Source of the DNA: Leptospira adleri
Lineage (GTDB): Bacteria; Spirochaetota; Leptospiria; Leptospirales; Leptospiraceae
Length of the DNA stretch: 38,552 nucleotides
Reading direction: 5' to 3'
Assembly (NCBI RefSeq): GCF_002811985.1
Contig: NZ_NPDU01000041.1
Coordinates: 1 to 38,552, forward strand
In this document: in pieces, positions 8,535-19,511 of the stretch
Layout: each line of letters starts with the position of its first letter
How positions within the stretch are numbered: the stretch's first letter is position 1
Made by a program: the position numbers and the translations under genes
Notes under the pieces: model-generated
Seen by the model: only the letters and a program-made list of their open reading frames with translations
What the model was told of the DNA's origin: nothing
Databases searched by the model: none

Positions 8535-9458
8535 TTAATTAGGATTTTCTGATATACTTTGATGGCCGGGGTGAACTTGGATTTTCGGAAATTTCGAAGC
8601 GATCTTCTTCAAAAAAGCCAAGGCCTCTTCATTCTTCTCCAAATTCTCCGTAAAATCTCCGGGAGGAACTTGATTCTCCCAACCCCAACTCGTATGGCAA
8701 GAATCTCCTAAGATCAACTGCGTTCCGGAGGAACTCTTAATCAAAAACGCAAGACTCCCGCGGGTATGACCTTCCAAGTGAAAGATAAGAAGCGACTGAT
8801 CTCCGAAAAAATCAAGTGCGCCGGGAGAATTTTCCGTTTCTTCAAACTTAAGCTCCGAAAGATTCGGATTTTCGCCTAACACGTTATCGGTGGTTCCCTG
8901 TACGAATGCGTTGATGAATCGTTTTCCGGTCGATTCGTTAGGGCCGACGTAGATTGGAAGTCCGAAGGCGAAGTCTTTGGTTCCCATGATATGATCGAGA
9001 TGCATGTGTGTTAAAAAAATCCCTTCCACTTTTTTAGGATCTTTTTTGAGCCACTCATCAACCGTTATTCGAATCTTTAAAGTGGCGGTATTCATCGCGG
9101 AGGCTACGATGGAAGAAACGGGCCATTCCTTAGGATCTTTTCGAAACTCCTTGGAAATACCGGTATCGATCACGTATCTTCCGAATTTCGGATGATCGAT
9201 CACGTAAAAATAAATCTGAATCGGTTCCGGCCCAGGCTTTAAACCGGCGGCCTTCGGATCCTTTAAGTGAATCAAGCCGGCTCTTTCCACTTCCCAATCT
9301 GCAGCCGTAAATTTTTGAAAGACGATCGGTCCTTTAACGTCCTGACTCAAGTTCTGTAAAGAAAACGGTTTGCCGAGTTGAACCTGTTTAGATTGGCGGG
9401 AAGTCACCGAACAGGAAATGAAGAAGATAAGAAGTGAAACTCTAAGGAAATATTTCAT
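8535..9458 (-). CDS. Lipoprotein metallo-beta-lactamase-fold hydrolase
   Basis: A 307-residue protein with a lipoprotein-type signal (hydrophobic residues 5-14, FISC with Cys16), so it is probably membrane-anchored outside the cytoplasm. The metallo-beta-lactamase fold is complete: HMHLDH (151-156), H231 in GHTRGS, D252 in GDSCH and H299 in HPGH, giving the two-metal site. The family contains lactonases, thioesterases and other hydrolases; the layout with an N-terminal extension is like quorum-quenching lactonases, but substrate is inference. It lies 32 bases upstream of the SDR reductase gene, suggesting a shared transcript. Confidence 0.9.
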   Translation of the reverse strand: MKYFLRVSLLIFFISCSVTSRQSKQVQLGKPFSLQNLSQDVKGPIVFQKFTAADWEVERAGLIHLKDPKAAGLKPGPEPIQIYFYVIDHPKFGRYVIDTGISKEFRKDPKEWPVSSIVASAMNTATLKIRITVDEWLKKDPKKVEGIFLTHMHLDHIMGTKDFAFGLPIYVGPNESTGKRFINAFVQGTTDNVLGENPNLSELKFEETENSPGALDFFGDQSLLIFHLEGHTRGSLAFLIKSSSGTQLILGDSCHTSWGWENQVPPGDFTENLEKNEEALAFLKKIASKFPKIQVHPGHQSISENPN

Positions 9459-9731
9459 AACCTTAGAATTTTTGTTAAAGCGAAATGAGCAAGGTCAATT
9501 TGAAACCGTTGTATGAAAAATCCGAAACAAAAAAAGTCGGAAACGATTTTTTTTGGGAACCGAATTCGGATTCGAACGTCGAGGAGAACTTTTATCGAAT
9601 CGATGAAACGAAAATCAAGTAGACGACTAAGTCGGGCGAGATTCGGATCTTTCGGGTTCTTTACGGTTGAAAAATCCGAATCTCAAAGGGTCGTTCTAAG
9701 AAATGAAATTCAAAATAAGAATTTTACATTT

Positions 9732-11069
9732 TCATAATTTAGAATTTTCATCGGATTCCAAGTCCTGAATACTTCTGGTGAAATACATCGCGACTGCGAG
9801 TAAAACGAAAAGCCCAAACGTTCCTACGAGCAACGCAAAGTCTTCCAGCTGAAGCAGCGTAAAAAAGAAAATATAAAATCCTAAAATGGTTCCTCCTGCC
9901 ACGAGAAACACCGATTCTCCCCTAAAAAACGCCCTCGAATAAAGCGTTACCAGAGCGAGTATCATGGAACTGGATATCCAATAAGACACGTTAAACGGAA
10001 CATGTTCGGTCAAGGATAGAAGCAGAATATAAAAAAGTAAAACGGCAAATCCCAAAAGTAAATATTGTATGAAATGCAATCTCACTTTTTTATACACTTC
10101 GATAAAGAAATAGGTTATAAAAGTGAGGAGCAAAAAAAGTTCGCTGTATTTGGAGGAGCGAATGGTCTTGTGATATTCGTCGACGGGAAGAAGAAAACGA
10201 ACTCCGAACTTGTAGTTTTGAATCTGATTTGTTTCGGCGATTCCTATGAAGTCCTGAGGGTAGTTTCGATTCAATTCCAGAATTTTCCAAGTCGCTTTAA
10301 AACCTGAGTCGGAAATTTCCCTGAAACCGGGTAAAAAGTCCCCTTCAAAAGACGGAGTTTGCCAGGGAGAATTTAGAGTGACCTTGGTTTCCTTGGCCAC
10401 CGGTAAAAAATACAATTCCTTGCTTCCGTTAAACAGGAGTTTGGCGGAGAATTTTTTGGCGCGGGTCGAATCCCAAGGCAACTTAACGTTGACTCCGGAA
10501 TTAAAAACGTCGACCGTTCTTGTCCCCGGACCCATTTCCTTTTTTACGTCGCCGATTTGAATCTCGATCTTTTCGCGGATTCCCTTCACGTCGCTGATTC
10601 CGAGCGATAGAAACGCTTCGGACCATAACAAATCCTTATTGGAAATCGGAAGCGAATGCTGACTAAGAGGAGCAAAACTTCCGCGAATTTCAAGATCGGC
10701 CTGATACAACGGAACCACATAGATTCCCCTGTATCTTTTTTCGGGTTTTACCGAACCTGTAATCTCCAAATCCTCCGGAAGAAAGTGCGCATAACGTAGA
10801 ATTCTTTCGTTTTCTCCGTTCGTATTTTGGATCGTATCATAAAAAGGGACGGACACCAGCGGACCGCCTATGATTTGGTATTCCCCCCATTTGGAGGTGA
10901 CTTCTATTTCAGCTTCGTTTCGAGTTTGTTCCCTTTCGTGAATCAGGGAAGAAATCATGGAAGAAGGAATCAAAAGTAAAAGCGCCAAAATTCCTATTCC
11001 GATAATTCTTATCGTAAGGGAATTTCTAAACCAGGCAAGAATTTGTTGAACCGGTGTCTTTGCGTCCAT
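9732..11069 (-). CDS. creD: CreD-family inner membrane protein
   Basis: A 445-residue integral membrane protein. One N-terminal transmembrane helix (about residues 17-36) ends in the family-typical LLIPSSMI..LIHERE stretch, followed by a long extracytoplasmic region with WGEYQIIGGPLVSVPF, then about five to six C-terminal helices from residue 310. In enterobacteria CreD is controlled by the CreBC two-component system and affects colicin and envelope sensitivity; its biochemical role is not known. Here no creBC genes adjoin; it is the last gene of a minus-strand series with the catalase-like protein and an exported unknown. The 90-base gap upstream could hold its own promoter. Confidence 0.88.
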   Translation of the reverse strand: MDAKTPVQQILAWFRNSLTIRIIGIGILALLLLIPSSMISSLIHEREQTRNEAEIEVTSKWGEYQIIGGPLVSVPFYDTIQNTNGENERILRYAHFLPEDLEITGSVKPEKRYRGIYVVPLYQADLEIRGSFAPLSQHSLPISNKDLLWSEAFLSLGISDVKGIREKIEIQIGDVKKEMGPGTRTVDVFNSGVNVKLPWDSTRAKKFSAKLLFNGSKELYFLPVAKETKVTLNSPWQTPSFEGDFLPGFREISDSGFKATWKILELNRNYPQDFIGIAETNQIQNYKFGVRFLLPVDEYHKTIRSSKYSELFLLLTFITYFFIEVYKKVRLHFIQYLLLGFAVLLFYILLLSLTEHVPFNVSYWISSSMILALVTLYSRAFFRGESVFLVAGGTILGFYIFFFTLLQLEDFALLVGTFGLFVLLAVAMYFTRSIQDLESDENSKL

Positions 11070-11159
11070 TTCTGAAAACTATATTCGAAGCAGAGCTTGT
11101 CAAGATTTCTATCAAACAATGGATCTCGAAAGAATCTTCGTTCTATAATTCGAGAATAA

Positions 11160-12044
11160 CTAACGTGAAAGGACCCATTCTCCTTGAATCTTTGATAAAA
11201 AGAGCGGGACTGAAAATCCGATCTTCTTACTTTCAATCGGACTCTTCCCCGTTTTCGTAAAAACTGAAACAACTTTCTTATTCGCGATCAATTGATATTG
11301 AAGATCGTTTAACTCAAGTTTATCGAGCTTACCTCCGACGCTCTTCAAAATATCCTGAATTCCCTTCTTAAGATCTTTGATCTCGTCTTCCGGCGAAATA
11401 TATCTTGCTCTTGCAAATTCTTTGGTTCGAAACTCCATCAACTGAAAAAGTTTCTTTTCATCCTTTTTCTGAAAGCCGTTGAATAAATCAGCGATAAGTT
11501 TTTGAATCTTATCCTTATCATCCGCGGTTAATTGAATTTCTTCGGCGAGATTCCAAAGATCCGAAGGGGGAATTTCGGCCGGAGTAAAACTGATCTCTTC
11601 TTCCAAAGGAAGTTTCATTTGGGCTTCCTTTCCTTCCTCCCATTCGAAAGCCGCGATCTTTTGACCTTCGTCCGGAAATTGTCCCCTTTGTCCAAGGTAA
11701 AGAATTGCTTTAATACGAGGAGAAACTACGTCTTCCTTTTTCTTTCTAAGACCTTTGACTTTGATCTTATTGACTCCGGGAAGAATCCAAACGTTCAAAT
11801 CGATCTGACCGCTTACGTCGTCCATTTTAGATTCGGAAAGAATGGGCATTCCGTTAAACTCGATCGAGCCGATCAACCCCAACTTAGAATAGACGAGGTT
11901 GTAATAGCCGCCTTGAGTTTGGGAAAACAGAGAAACGCTCAAAAGAAAAAGGAAAACAAAAAAAGCGTTTTTACTAATGCGAAATCCATTGCTAACGATC
12001 CGAGTATTCACGGAAGAAATGTTATCATCATATCGGTTTTTCAT
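11160..12044 (-). CDS. Exported protein of unknown function
   Basis: A 294-residue protein that I do not recognise. A hydrophobic segment at about residues 27-41 followed by SQTQ looks like a signal peptide with a long N-terminal lead, so translation may start later than the ATG used here. The mature part has two visible portions: a beta-rich first half (NVWILPGVNKIKVKG) and a charged helical stretch (about 180-240, LIADLFNGFQKKDEKKLFQLMEF) resembling the NTF2-like or peptidase-propeptide style of small periplasmic modules. It begins 28 bases after the catalase-like gene and is followed by creD, all minus strand. Confidence 0.75.
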   Translation of the reverse strand: MKNRYDDNISSVNTRIVSNGFRISKNAFFVFLFLLSVSLFSQTQGGYYNLVYSKLGLIGSIEFNGMPILSESKMDDVSGQIDLNVWILPGVNKIKVKGLRKKKEDVVSPRIKAILYLGQRGQFPDEGQKIAAFEWEEGKEAQMKLPLEEEISFTPAEIPPSDLWNLAEEIQLTADDKDKIQKLIADLFNGFQKKDEKKLFQLMEFRTKEFARARYISPEDEIKDLKKGIQDILKSVGGKLDKLELNDLQYQLIANKKVVSVFTKTGKSPIESKKIGFSVPLFLSKIQGEWVLSR

Positions 12045-12072
12045 AAAATTCTTATGTTTCCTCCCGACAAAA

Positions 12073-13182
12073 TCACTTCGACGGCTCGAACGGTTTGACG
12101 CCGTTTTGATCCCTTCTGTATTTTGAAATCGTTTCGTAGGCGAGCTTTCTCACGCGATTGATTCCGCCTAACGGACGATGTTCCGGTAAACTATGCCAAG
12201 GATTAAAAGAAAGGTTTTCGCAGAATCGATCCTGTTCGGAGGTCGCAAACTCTTGAACCGGAATTTCGATTTTTGCGACGGAAACAAAAGGAGAATCGGT
12301 TTCGTTCCATTGAACGGCAGGATCTTCGACGGGCATGGAAATCGGATTCCCTTGTTTTTGAATCATAAATTCAAAACACGCGGACTTTTCCTTAAGATGG
12401 GAAATCATCGTTTGACGGAGATAATTTTCGGAAGGAGATTCCGGAACCGGAAGTTCCTTAGTTTCACAAGGTCTCGCCGAATATTTAACCGCAACGGATT
12501 CTTTTCCCAAGCGATAAGGAGTCGTACTCCAATAACGAATCTCCAATACGTCCGGAATTTTTTTTCTACGGATCGAAACGGATTCTTTCAAAGCGGTGAG
12601 CTTCCAATTCCAGGGTAAACCGCCGAAAAAATAAGACATCGGCTTCTTCGCGAAAGCGGCTTTGAATAGGGAAAGATATTCGTCAGGCGCACCCGCGGGC
12701 AAAACGGGGTGATTGATCAGAAGAAAATCCTGTGTTCTTTTTTCATCCTCCGCCAATTTAGGGCCGTCCACTCCCATTAATTTGATCCCCATTCCTCGGA
12801 TGTCTCCTTCAAAGTCCGCCTTTTTAGTGATCGAGCCGTTGGAAAATCGGATCCAAACCGGATACGTTTTAGAAGAATTGAATATACCAAATCTGAGTTC
12901 CTCCGGAACATCCGAAGAAACCGCAAAAGAACCTTTCACACAACCGTGAGCGAAAGGGTGCGCGTCCCTCTTAGCTTCGGAGCCTTGCGGATATTTTTCT
13001 TTCAGAGAGGAGATCAAAAGTGCGAGCGTTTCTTGAGTTGTTTTTTCTTCGTCCGGAAAAACGAATTCTTCTCCGGGTTTTGTATCTTTCGGAATCGCCA
13101 CTCGGGGTCCTTGTCCGACCCAATAAGACAAAATTAGTAAGAATAAAATTCCAACTGTTATAAATCCGATTTTCTTTAACAT
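12073..13182 (-). CDS. Membrane-anchored catalase-like haem protein
   Basis: A 369-residue protein with one N-terminal transmembrane anchor (about residues 5-22). The catalase-fold core is recognisable: a distal His in HPFAHGCVKGSF, VWIRFSNG, DIRGMGIKL, QDFLLINHPV, and near the C-terminus RVRKLAYETISKYR with the Tyr that should ligate haem iron. It is much shorter than true catalases (about 480 or more residues) and belongs with the catalase-like, allene-oxide-synthase-like bacterial proteins, which act on peroxides or lipid hydroperoxides; activity is inference. I prefer the ATG at 13180-13182, because a GGAG (complement of 13189-13192) sits 6 bases upstream of it; the longer TTG start at 13194 would overlap that site. 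Confidence 0.85.
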   Translation of the reverse strand: MLKKIGFITVGILFLLILSYWVGQGPRVAIPKDTKPGEEFVFPDEEKTTQETLALLISSLKEKYPQGSEAKRDAHPFAHGCVKGSFAVSSDVPEELRFGIFNSSKTYPVWIRFSNGSITKKADFEGDIRGMGIKLMGVDGPKLAEDEKRTQDFLLINHPVLPAGAPDEYLSLFKAAFAKKPMSYFFGGLPWNWKLTALKESVSIRRKKIPDVLEIRYWSTTPYRLGKESVAVKYSARPCETKELPVPESPSENYLRQTMISHLKEKSACFEFMIQKQGNPISMPVEDPAVQWNETDSPFVSVAKIEIPVQEFATSEQDRFCENLSFNPWHSLPEHRPLGGINRVRKLAYETISKYRRDQNGVKPFEPSK

Positions 13183-13865
<683 letters not shown>

Positions 13866-13873
13866 TTCGCTAT

Positions 13874-14467
13874 TTGAAGCAGCTTGCTCTCGCCACAAAC
13901 AACGCGCACAAAGTAAAGGAAGTCGGCTCGATCCTCGGAGAGCTCGGAGTTCAGATTCTTACGCCAAAGGATCTGAACGTTGCTTTTGCCGCGGATGAAA
14001 CCGGCTCCACTTTTTCCGAAAACGCTCTCATCAAAGCGAGAGAGCTATTTCGTCTAACGCGACTTCCTTCGATTGCGGACGATTCTGGAATTTGTGTCTC
14101 CGCGCTCGATGGGGCGCCGGGCGTTCATTCCGCAAGATTCGGAGGGGAAGGACTCGACGACAAAGGGAGGGTCCTTCTCCTTCTGGAAAAATTAAAAGGG
14201 AATCCGGACCGAAACGCGCACTATACGTGTGTCATCGCGTATGTGGACGGAACTACGGAAAGAACGTTTGAAGGAAAGTGCAAGGGGAGGATTTCGGAAG
14301 AATACGACACGAGCGGTATTTACGGATTCGGCTATGATCCGATTTTTATTTTCCCCGGATTCCAAAAACCTTTTTCACAGGTTCCGGACTCTGAAAAAAA
14401 CCGGGTTTCGCATAGAAAAGAAGCCCTTCAACAGCTTCTTTCCTTTTTAAAAACCAATCCAATCTGA
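13874..14467 (+). CDS. rdgB: RdgB/HAM1 non-canonical purine NTP pyrophosphatase
   Basis: A 197-residue enzyme that hydrolyses XTP, ITP and dITP to the monophosphate plus pyrophosphate, keeping damaged purines out of DNA and RNA. Family motifs are all present: ATNNAHKVKEV at the N-terminus, ADDSGICV.AL.GAPGVHSAR in the middle, GYDPIF and the C-terminal SHRKEA. Length is normal. The start is TTG, 8 bases after the STAS stop codon, with no clear Shine-Dalgarno, so translation is probably coupled to the STAS gene. It ends 12 bases from the stop of the convergent gene at 14480. Confidence 0.95.
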   Translation: MKQLALATNNAHKVKEVGSILGELGVQILTPKDLNVAFAADETGSTFSENALIKARELFRLTRLPSIADDSGICVSALDGAPGVHSARFGGEGLDDKGRVLLLLEKLKGNPDRNAHYTCVIAYVDGTTERTFEGKCKGRISEEYDTSGIYGFGYDPIFIFPGFQKPFSQVPDSEKNRVSHRKEALQQLLSFLKTNPI

Positions 14468-14479
14468 TCGATTGATACA

Positions 14480-14842
14480 TTAGAATTTTATGATGATCGC
14501 AAATGCTCCGATCAATCCGATAATCGCTCCGAAGACCCATTTCGTTTGAGTAGCAATCGCCTTGTGAATCTCTGCAATTTCGGATTTCATTTCCGATCGA
14601 TGATCGGCGAAATCTGCTCGAAGATCCGAAAAGTCCGAGCGCAGACTCGACATTTCCAAACGAATTTGATTTGTCTCTTCCTTGAGAATACTACCAAATC
14701 GATCCTTAGCGATTTCGATCGTATTCGTTTGACTGTTTCCAAAGGAATGATTCAGAAAATCCACAAATTCTACCGTACCATCCTGACCTAAGACCTCTCC
14801 CAGACGTGTGGGAACTTTTTGAACTAACGCTGACATAAGCAT
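14480..14842 (-). CDS. Small coiled-coil membrane protein of unknown function
   Basis: A 120-residue protein. Residues 45-98 are predicted by eye to be a coiled coil (regular Leu/Ile/Phe spacing with SSLRSDFSDLRADFADHRSEM), and residues 100-118 are a C-terminal transmembrane helix ending in IIIKF. This tail-anchored layout resembles the DUF1640/CCDC90-like family, whose prokaryotic members have no known role. The start is well supported by AGGAG 6 bases before the ATG. It stands alone, convergent with rdgB, and is followed upstream by an AT-rich 316-base gap. Confidence 0.8.
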   Translation of the reverse strand: MLMSALVQKVPTRLGEVLGQDGTVEFVDFLNHSFGNSQTNTIEIAKDRFGSILKEETNQIRLEMSSLRSDFSDLRADFADHRSEMKSEIAEIHKAIATQTKWVFGAIIGLIGAFAIIIKF

Positions 14843-15158
14843 AAAATGCTCCTAAAATAATTTTCGGGCAAGAAGTTTTCTTTCTCCCCATAAACTACGG
14901 TTCCAAAGCGCATTCAAAATATTCGATTTTTTGAATTTATTTTACAGAATTGTATTCAATAAATTCAGTATCTTTTTACGAAAAAGAAAATCCTCAGATA
15001 AAAACAATTTCGATCAATAATAAATCGCAGGATAAAATTTAAATTCGAGTTATAAATCAACAAGATCTAAAAAAACCAAGAATCAAACTTTTGATTCGAA
15101 TCTCTAAATTTAATTTCAATCCTATCGACAACTTTCTAAAAAAAGAAGTTCGATCCGA
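14843..15158. other. AT-rich gene-free interval
   Basis: This 316-base AT-rich stretch lies between the end of the cyclase gene and the start of the coiled-coil protein gene, both minus strand. It must carry the promoter of the latter. I see no strong terminator, repeat or coding frame. Confidence 0.5.
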
Positions 15159-17399
15159 TTAGACTACGTTATTCCAACTGTGTCTTGCGCCTTGATTGAT
15201 CGCCTGTTCACAGCGTAGAATATACAGATGAGTGGCTCTGTCATCGACATTGATCTCCTGTACTTTTCTCATGTATTCTATGCAGCTTTCATAATTCTGC
15301 TTCATATATTCGAGGACGGCTTTTTCAAAAATAGGTTTTGTGTATAATTTTAATTCCAAGAGCGAAGGTTCCGAACCGTCCACGATTTCATACACACAAA
15401 GATGATCGCTTTTCCCCTTTACCGTGATCGTATCCAATAAGCGATAATTGTATTTATCCGGATCGGGAAGCCTGTACATCGTTTGTTCGCTGATTATGAT
15501 CTTAGAACCGTAAATTTTCGTTAAACCTTCGATTCTTGAAGAAACGTTAACCGCATCCGAAATCACGGTCCCTTCCATCCTCTCATCGCTCCCGATCGTT
15601 CCCAACATCATCTTTCCGTAATGGATTCCGATTCCGATCGTAATCGGCATATAATTGGATTTAAGGCGGTGTTCGTTGTACGTGTTCAGATAATTCTGCA
15701 TTTCTATCGCGGCATCTACCGCATTTTCCGGGCTTTCCTGAAACAGCGCCATAATCCCGTCGCCGAGATACTTATCTATATATCCGGAATGGGACTGAAT
15801 GATCGGATTCATTCTTTTGAGATAAGAATTGAGAAAATTAAAATTTTCCTCCGGGGTCATTTTTTCCGAAAGTTGAGTAAAAGAGCGGATATCCGAAAAC
15901 ATAACCGACATCTCCTTTTCGATCTGATCCCCTAAACTTACTTCCAATATGGAGTGTTTTCCTAAGTTGTTTAAAAACTCCTTCGGAACAAAACGCGCGT
16001 AAGAAGTGTAAAGTTTCGTTAATTCTTCATTCTTATTGTATAATTGTTCGTTGAGAGTTTCGGTTTTAGAATGTATCTGCGAAAAACGGATCGAAAGAGA
16101 AAATGCGATCGAAAATAAAAACAGCAAAAATCCCAACTCCATAAAGGAATTCTGATTTGTATAACCCATATAAGAAAAGAAACCGTGCAAAAGAGAAATC
16201 AGAAGTATAAAAAAACCCGCCAGTAAAACCTTGCTCTCGTATCGATTCTTATTCAAATTCCGAATCGTATGATACAAGCCGTGAAATATCGAAAAGAAAA
16301 TATTTACTATAGAAAGCGGAAGCAGATTCCTCCAGAAAAGTCCGATAAAGGAATACTCGTTCTTTCCGAAAAAAATGGGAATATAAGACAGAATGAAACA
16401 CGCATAGATCACCGACGCAAAGGCGATAAAAAGCCCGGAAAGAAATGAAAGATCGGATTTAAAAAAATTATGAAAGAATAGAATCATAAAAACTGAAAAA
16501 AGAATAATTCCAGTCCCGTTTAAAAATTGATTCAACCACGCGTCGTTATAAAACCAATACGTAAGCGTTCTATATCCTAACGTTTGTATCCCTCCGAGAA
16601 GACAAAGAATCCCAAAGTAAAGATAATGTCTTTCGGTCTTTCTAACCGAATAAAATAGAATGTGATAAAGGCCGCTGAAGGCAAAAAAGCCGAACAGGAT
16701 CGAAGCCCAGATCAGATGAAGATTGAATCGTTTCCTTATATTCTCTTCCAAACCGATATAAAAATCGGTTAGAGCAAAACCTCCCAATCCTCCGGCGCTT
16801 CTCACTCTGACCGAAATCACGTTTGGAATTCCGATTTTTACGAGGGAAGAATCGATCGTGTAAACGTCGTTTCTCGTATCCGATGCGACGAGATTTCCGT
16901 TCTTCGAAATTTCTCCCTTCTTTCCGATCAGACGTCCGTTCAGAAAAAATTCATGCGCGTTTTCGATATAAGGAATCATGACCGCGAGATTCTTACCTTC
17001 GTATTCGGGTGAAAGAATAAAATTCATTCGAAACCATCCGACGCCGTCGTAGTCGTATCCTTCCAAATGCCAACTCTTTGCGACTTCGAAGAGATTCCAG
17101 TGAGTGTGAAAATAATCGGAACCGGAATAGGAAACCTCGTCCAAGGCCTTAAAATACCAGCTTCCGTTCATCGAATAATCTCGGGCTGGATTTTCCATCT
17201 TTAAGGTTCCGAGTTCCACTTGGGCTTTCAATTCCGTCAAAGAGATCGTGAAAAGAAAAACGCATAAAAAGAAAAATGACGCAATCAAACCGATTCTATA
17301 TGCAATTTGATGAATTCCCTTTTTATTTGTTTTTGTTTTTAAAAGGTATGATCGAGTTTGTTTTGTTTTGTCCGCTGCGGTTGAAGGCTTCGAATTCAT
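15159..17399 (-). CDS. 7TM-DISM-type membrane adenylate cyclase (class III)
   Basis: A 746-residue protein. After an N-terminal transmembrane helix (36-55), residues 70-220 form an extracytoplasmic jelly-roll, galactose-binding-like sensor; 225-440 hold seven hydrophobic helices (7TMR-DISM type); 440-470 is a coiled coil; and 490-680 is a class III nucleotidyl cyclase. Metal ligands D503 (FSDIRSFT) and D547 (LGDG) are present, as are purine-selecting K543 and T611, the Lys-Thr pair of class IIIb adenylate rather than guanylate cyclases, and N618/R622 in NVSSR. It should make cAMP in response to an external ligand. No adjacent effector is seen. Confidence 0.93.
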   Translation of the reverse strand: MNSKPSTAADKTKQTRSYLLKTKTNKKGIHQIAYRIGLIASFFFLCVFLFTISLTELKAQVELGTLKMENPARDYSMNGSWYFKALDEVSYSGSDYFHTHWNLFEVAKSWHLEGYDYDGVGWFRMNFILSPEYEGKNLAVMIPYIENAHEFFLNGRLIGKKGEISKNGNLVASDTRNDVYTIDSSLVKIGIPNVISVRVRSAGGLGGFALTDFYIGLEENIRKRFNLHLIWASILFGFFAFSGLYHILFYSVRKTERHYLYFGILCLLGGIQTLGYRTLTYWFYNDAWLNQFLNGTGIILFSVFMILFFHNFFKSDLSFLSGLFIAFASVIYACFILSYIPIFFGKNEYSFIGLFWRNLLPLSIVNIFFSIFHGLYHTIRNLNKNRYESKVLLAGFFILLISLLHGFFSYMGYTNQNSFMELGFLLFLFSIAFSLSIRFSQIHSKTETLNEQLYNKNEELTKLYTSYARFVPKEFLNNLGKHSILEVSLGDQIEKEMSVMFSDIRSFTQLSEKMTPEENFNFLNSYLKRMNPIIQSHSGYIDKYLGDGIMALFQESPENAVDAAIEMQNYLNTYNEHRLKSNYMPITIGIGIHYGKMMLGTIGSDERMEGTVISDAVNVSSRIEGLTKIYGSKIIISEQTMYRLPDPDKYNYRLLDTITVKGKSDHLCVYEIVDGSEPSLLELKLYTKPIFEKAVLEYMKQNYESCIEYMRKVQEINVDDRATHLYILRCEQAINQGARHSWNNVV

Positions 17400-17765
17400 T
17401 ATTGTTTAATTCTTATTCCAATTTTGTACAAATAGGATAAAAAGAGAGGATTAGACAATTCGAATAAGATCTTATCAACCGATTCCTAATAATCGTTTTC
17501 GTCTTTTTTATCTTCATTGAATTGTAAATAAATTTTAAACAAAAGCTACTGCATTTATAAATGAGTTTTAAACAGAATCCATGTCGCATTAATATTTATA
17601 AGTCTGCAATTTAACGGAACGAGAGAATGAAAAAGTCGCGTGTTATTGCGGAAGGCTTAGAATTTGCACAAATAAAAAAGCCTATTCCGGTGTTTCGAAA
17701 TAGGCTTTGTAATCCCCCGATCGGAAAATCGAATCGATTGAGAAGTAAAAAATTTGAAGGTTAGA
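17400..17765. other. Gene-free interval with terminator of the ABC-F gene
   Basis: This 366-base gap lies between the minus-strand ABC-F gene and cyclase gene. It contains the ABC-F terminator (17671-17708) at its right side and AT-rich sequence upstream of the cyclase that should hold the cyclase promoter. No gene is supported. Confidence 0.5.
17671..17708 (-). terminator. Rho-independent terminator of the ABC-F gene
   Basis: On the minus strand AAAGCCTATT (17708 to 17699) pairs perfectly with AATAGGCTTT (17686 to 17677) around a 12-base loop, followed by a T-rich tail. It lies about 60 bases past the stop of the ABC-F gene at 17766-19400. Confidence 0.85.
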
Positions 17766-19400
<1,635 letters not shown>

Positions 19401-19511
19401 CTGAAAATACCTGCCAGGGGGAGAATCATGACCATGATTTTCAAGGTAGGGTTTTTTGCCAAGAAAAAGGAGAATTAAGAAGTTTTGAAATTCTTCCGAA
19501 GGTTAGAGTGT

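Noticed and set aside
9513..9737. 74-codon plus-strand open frame between two minus-strand genes
   Set aside because: Arg/Lys/Ser-rich composition typical of a shadow frame, no ribosome-binding site and no recognisable feature.
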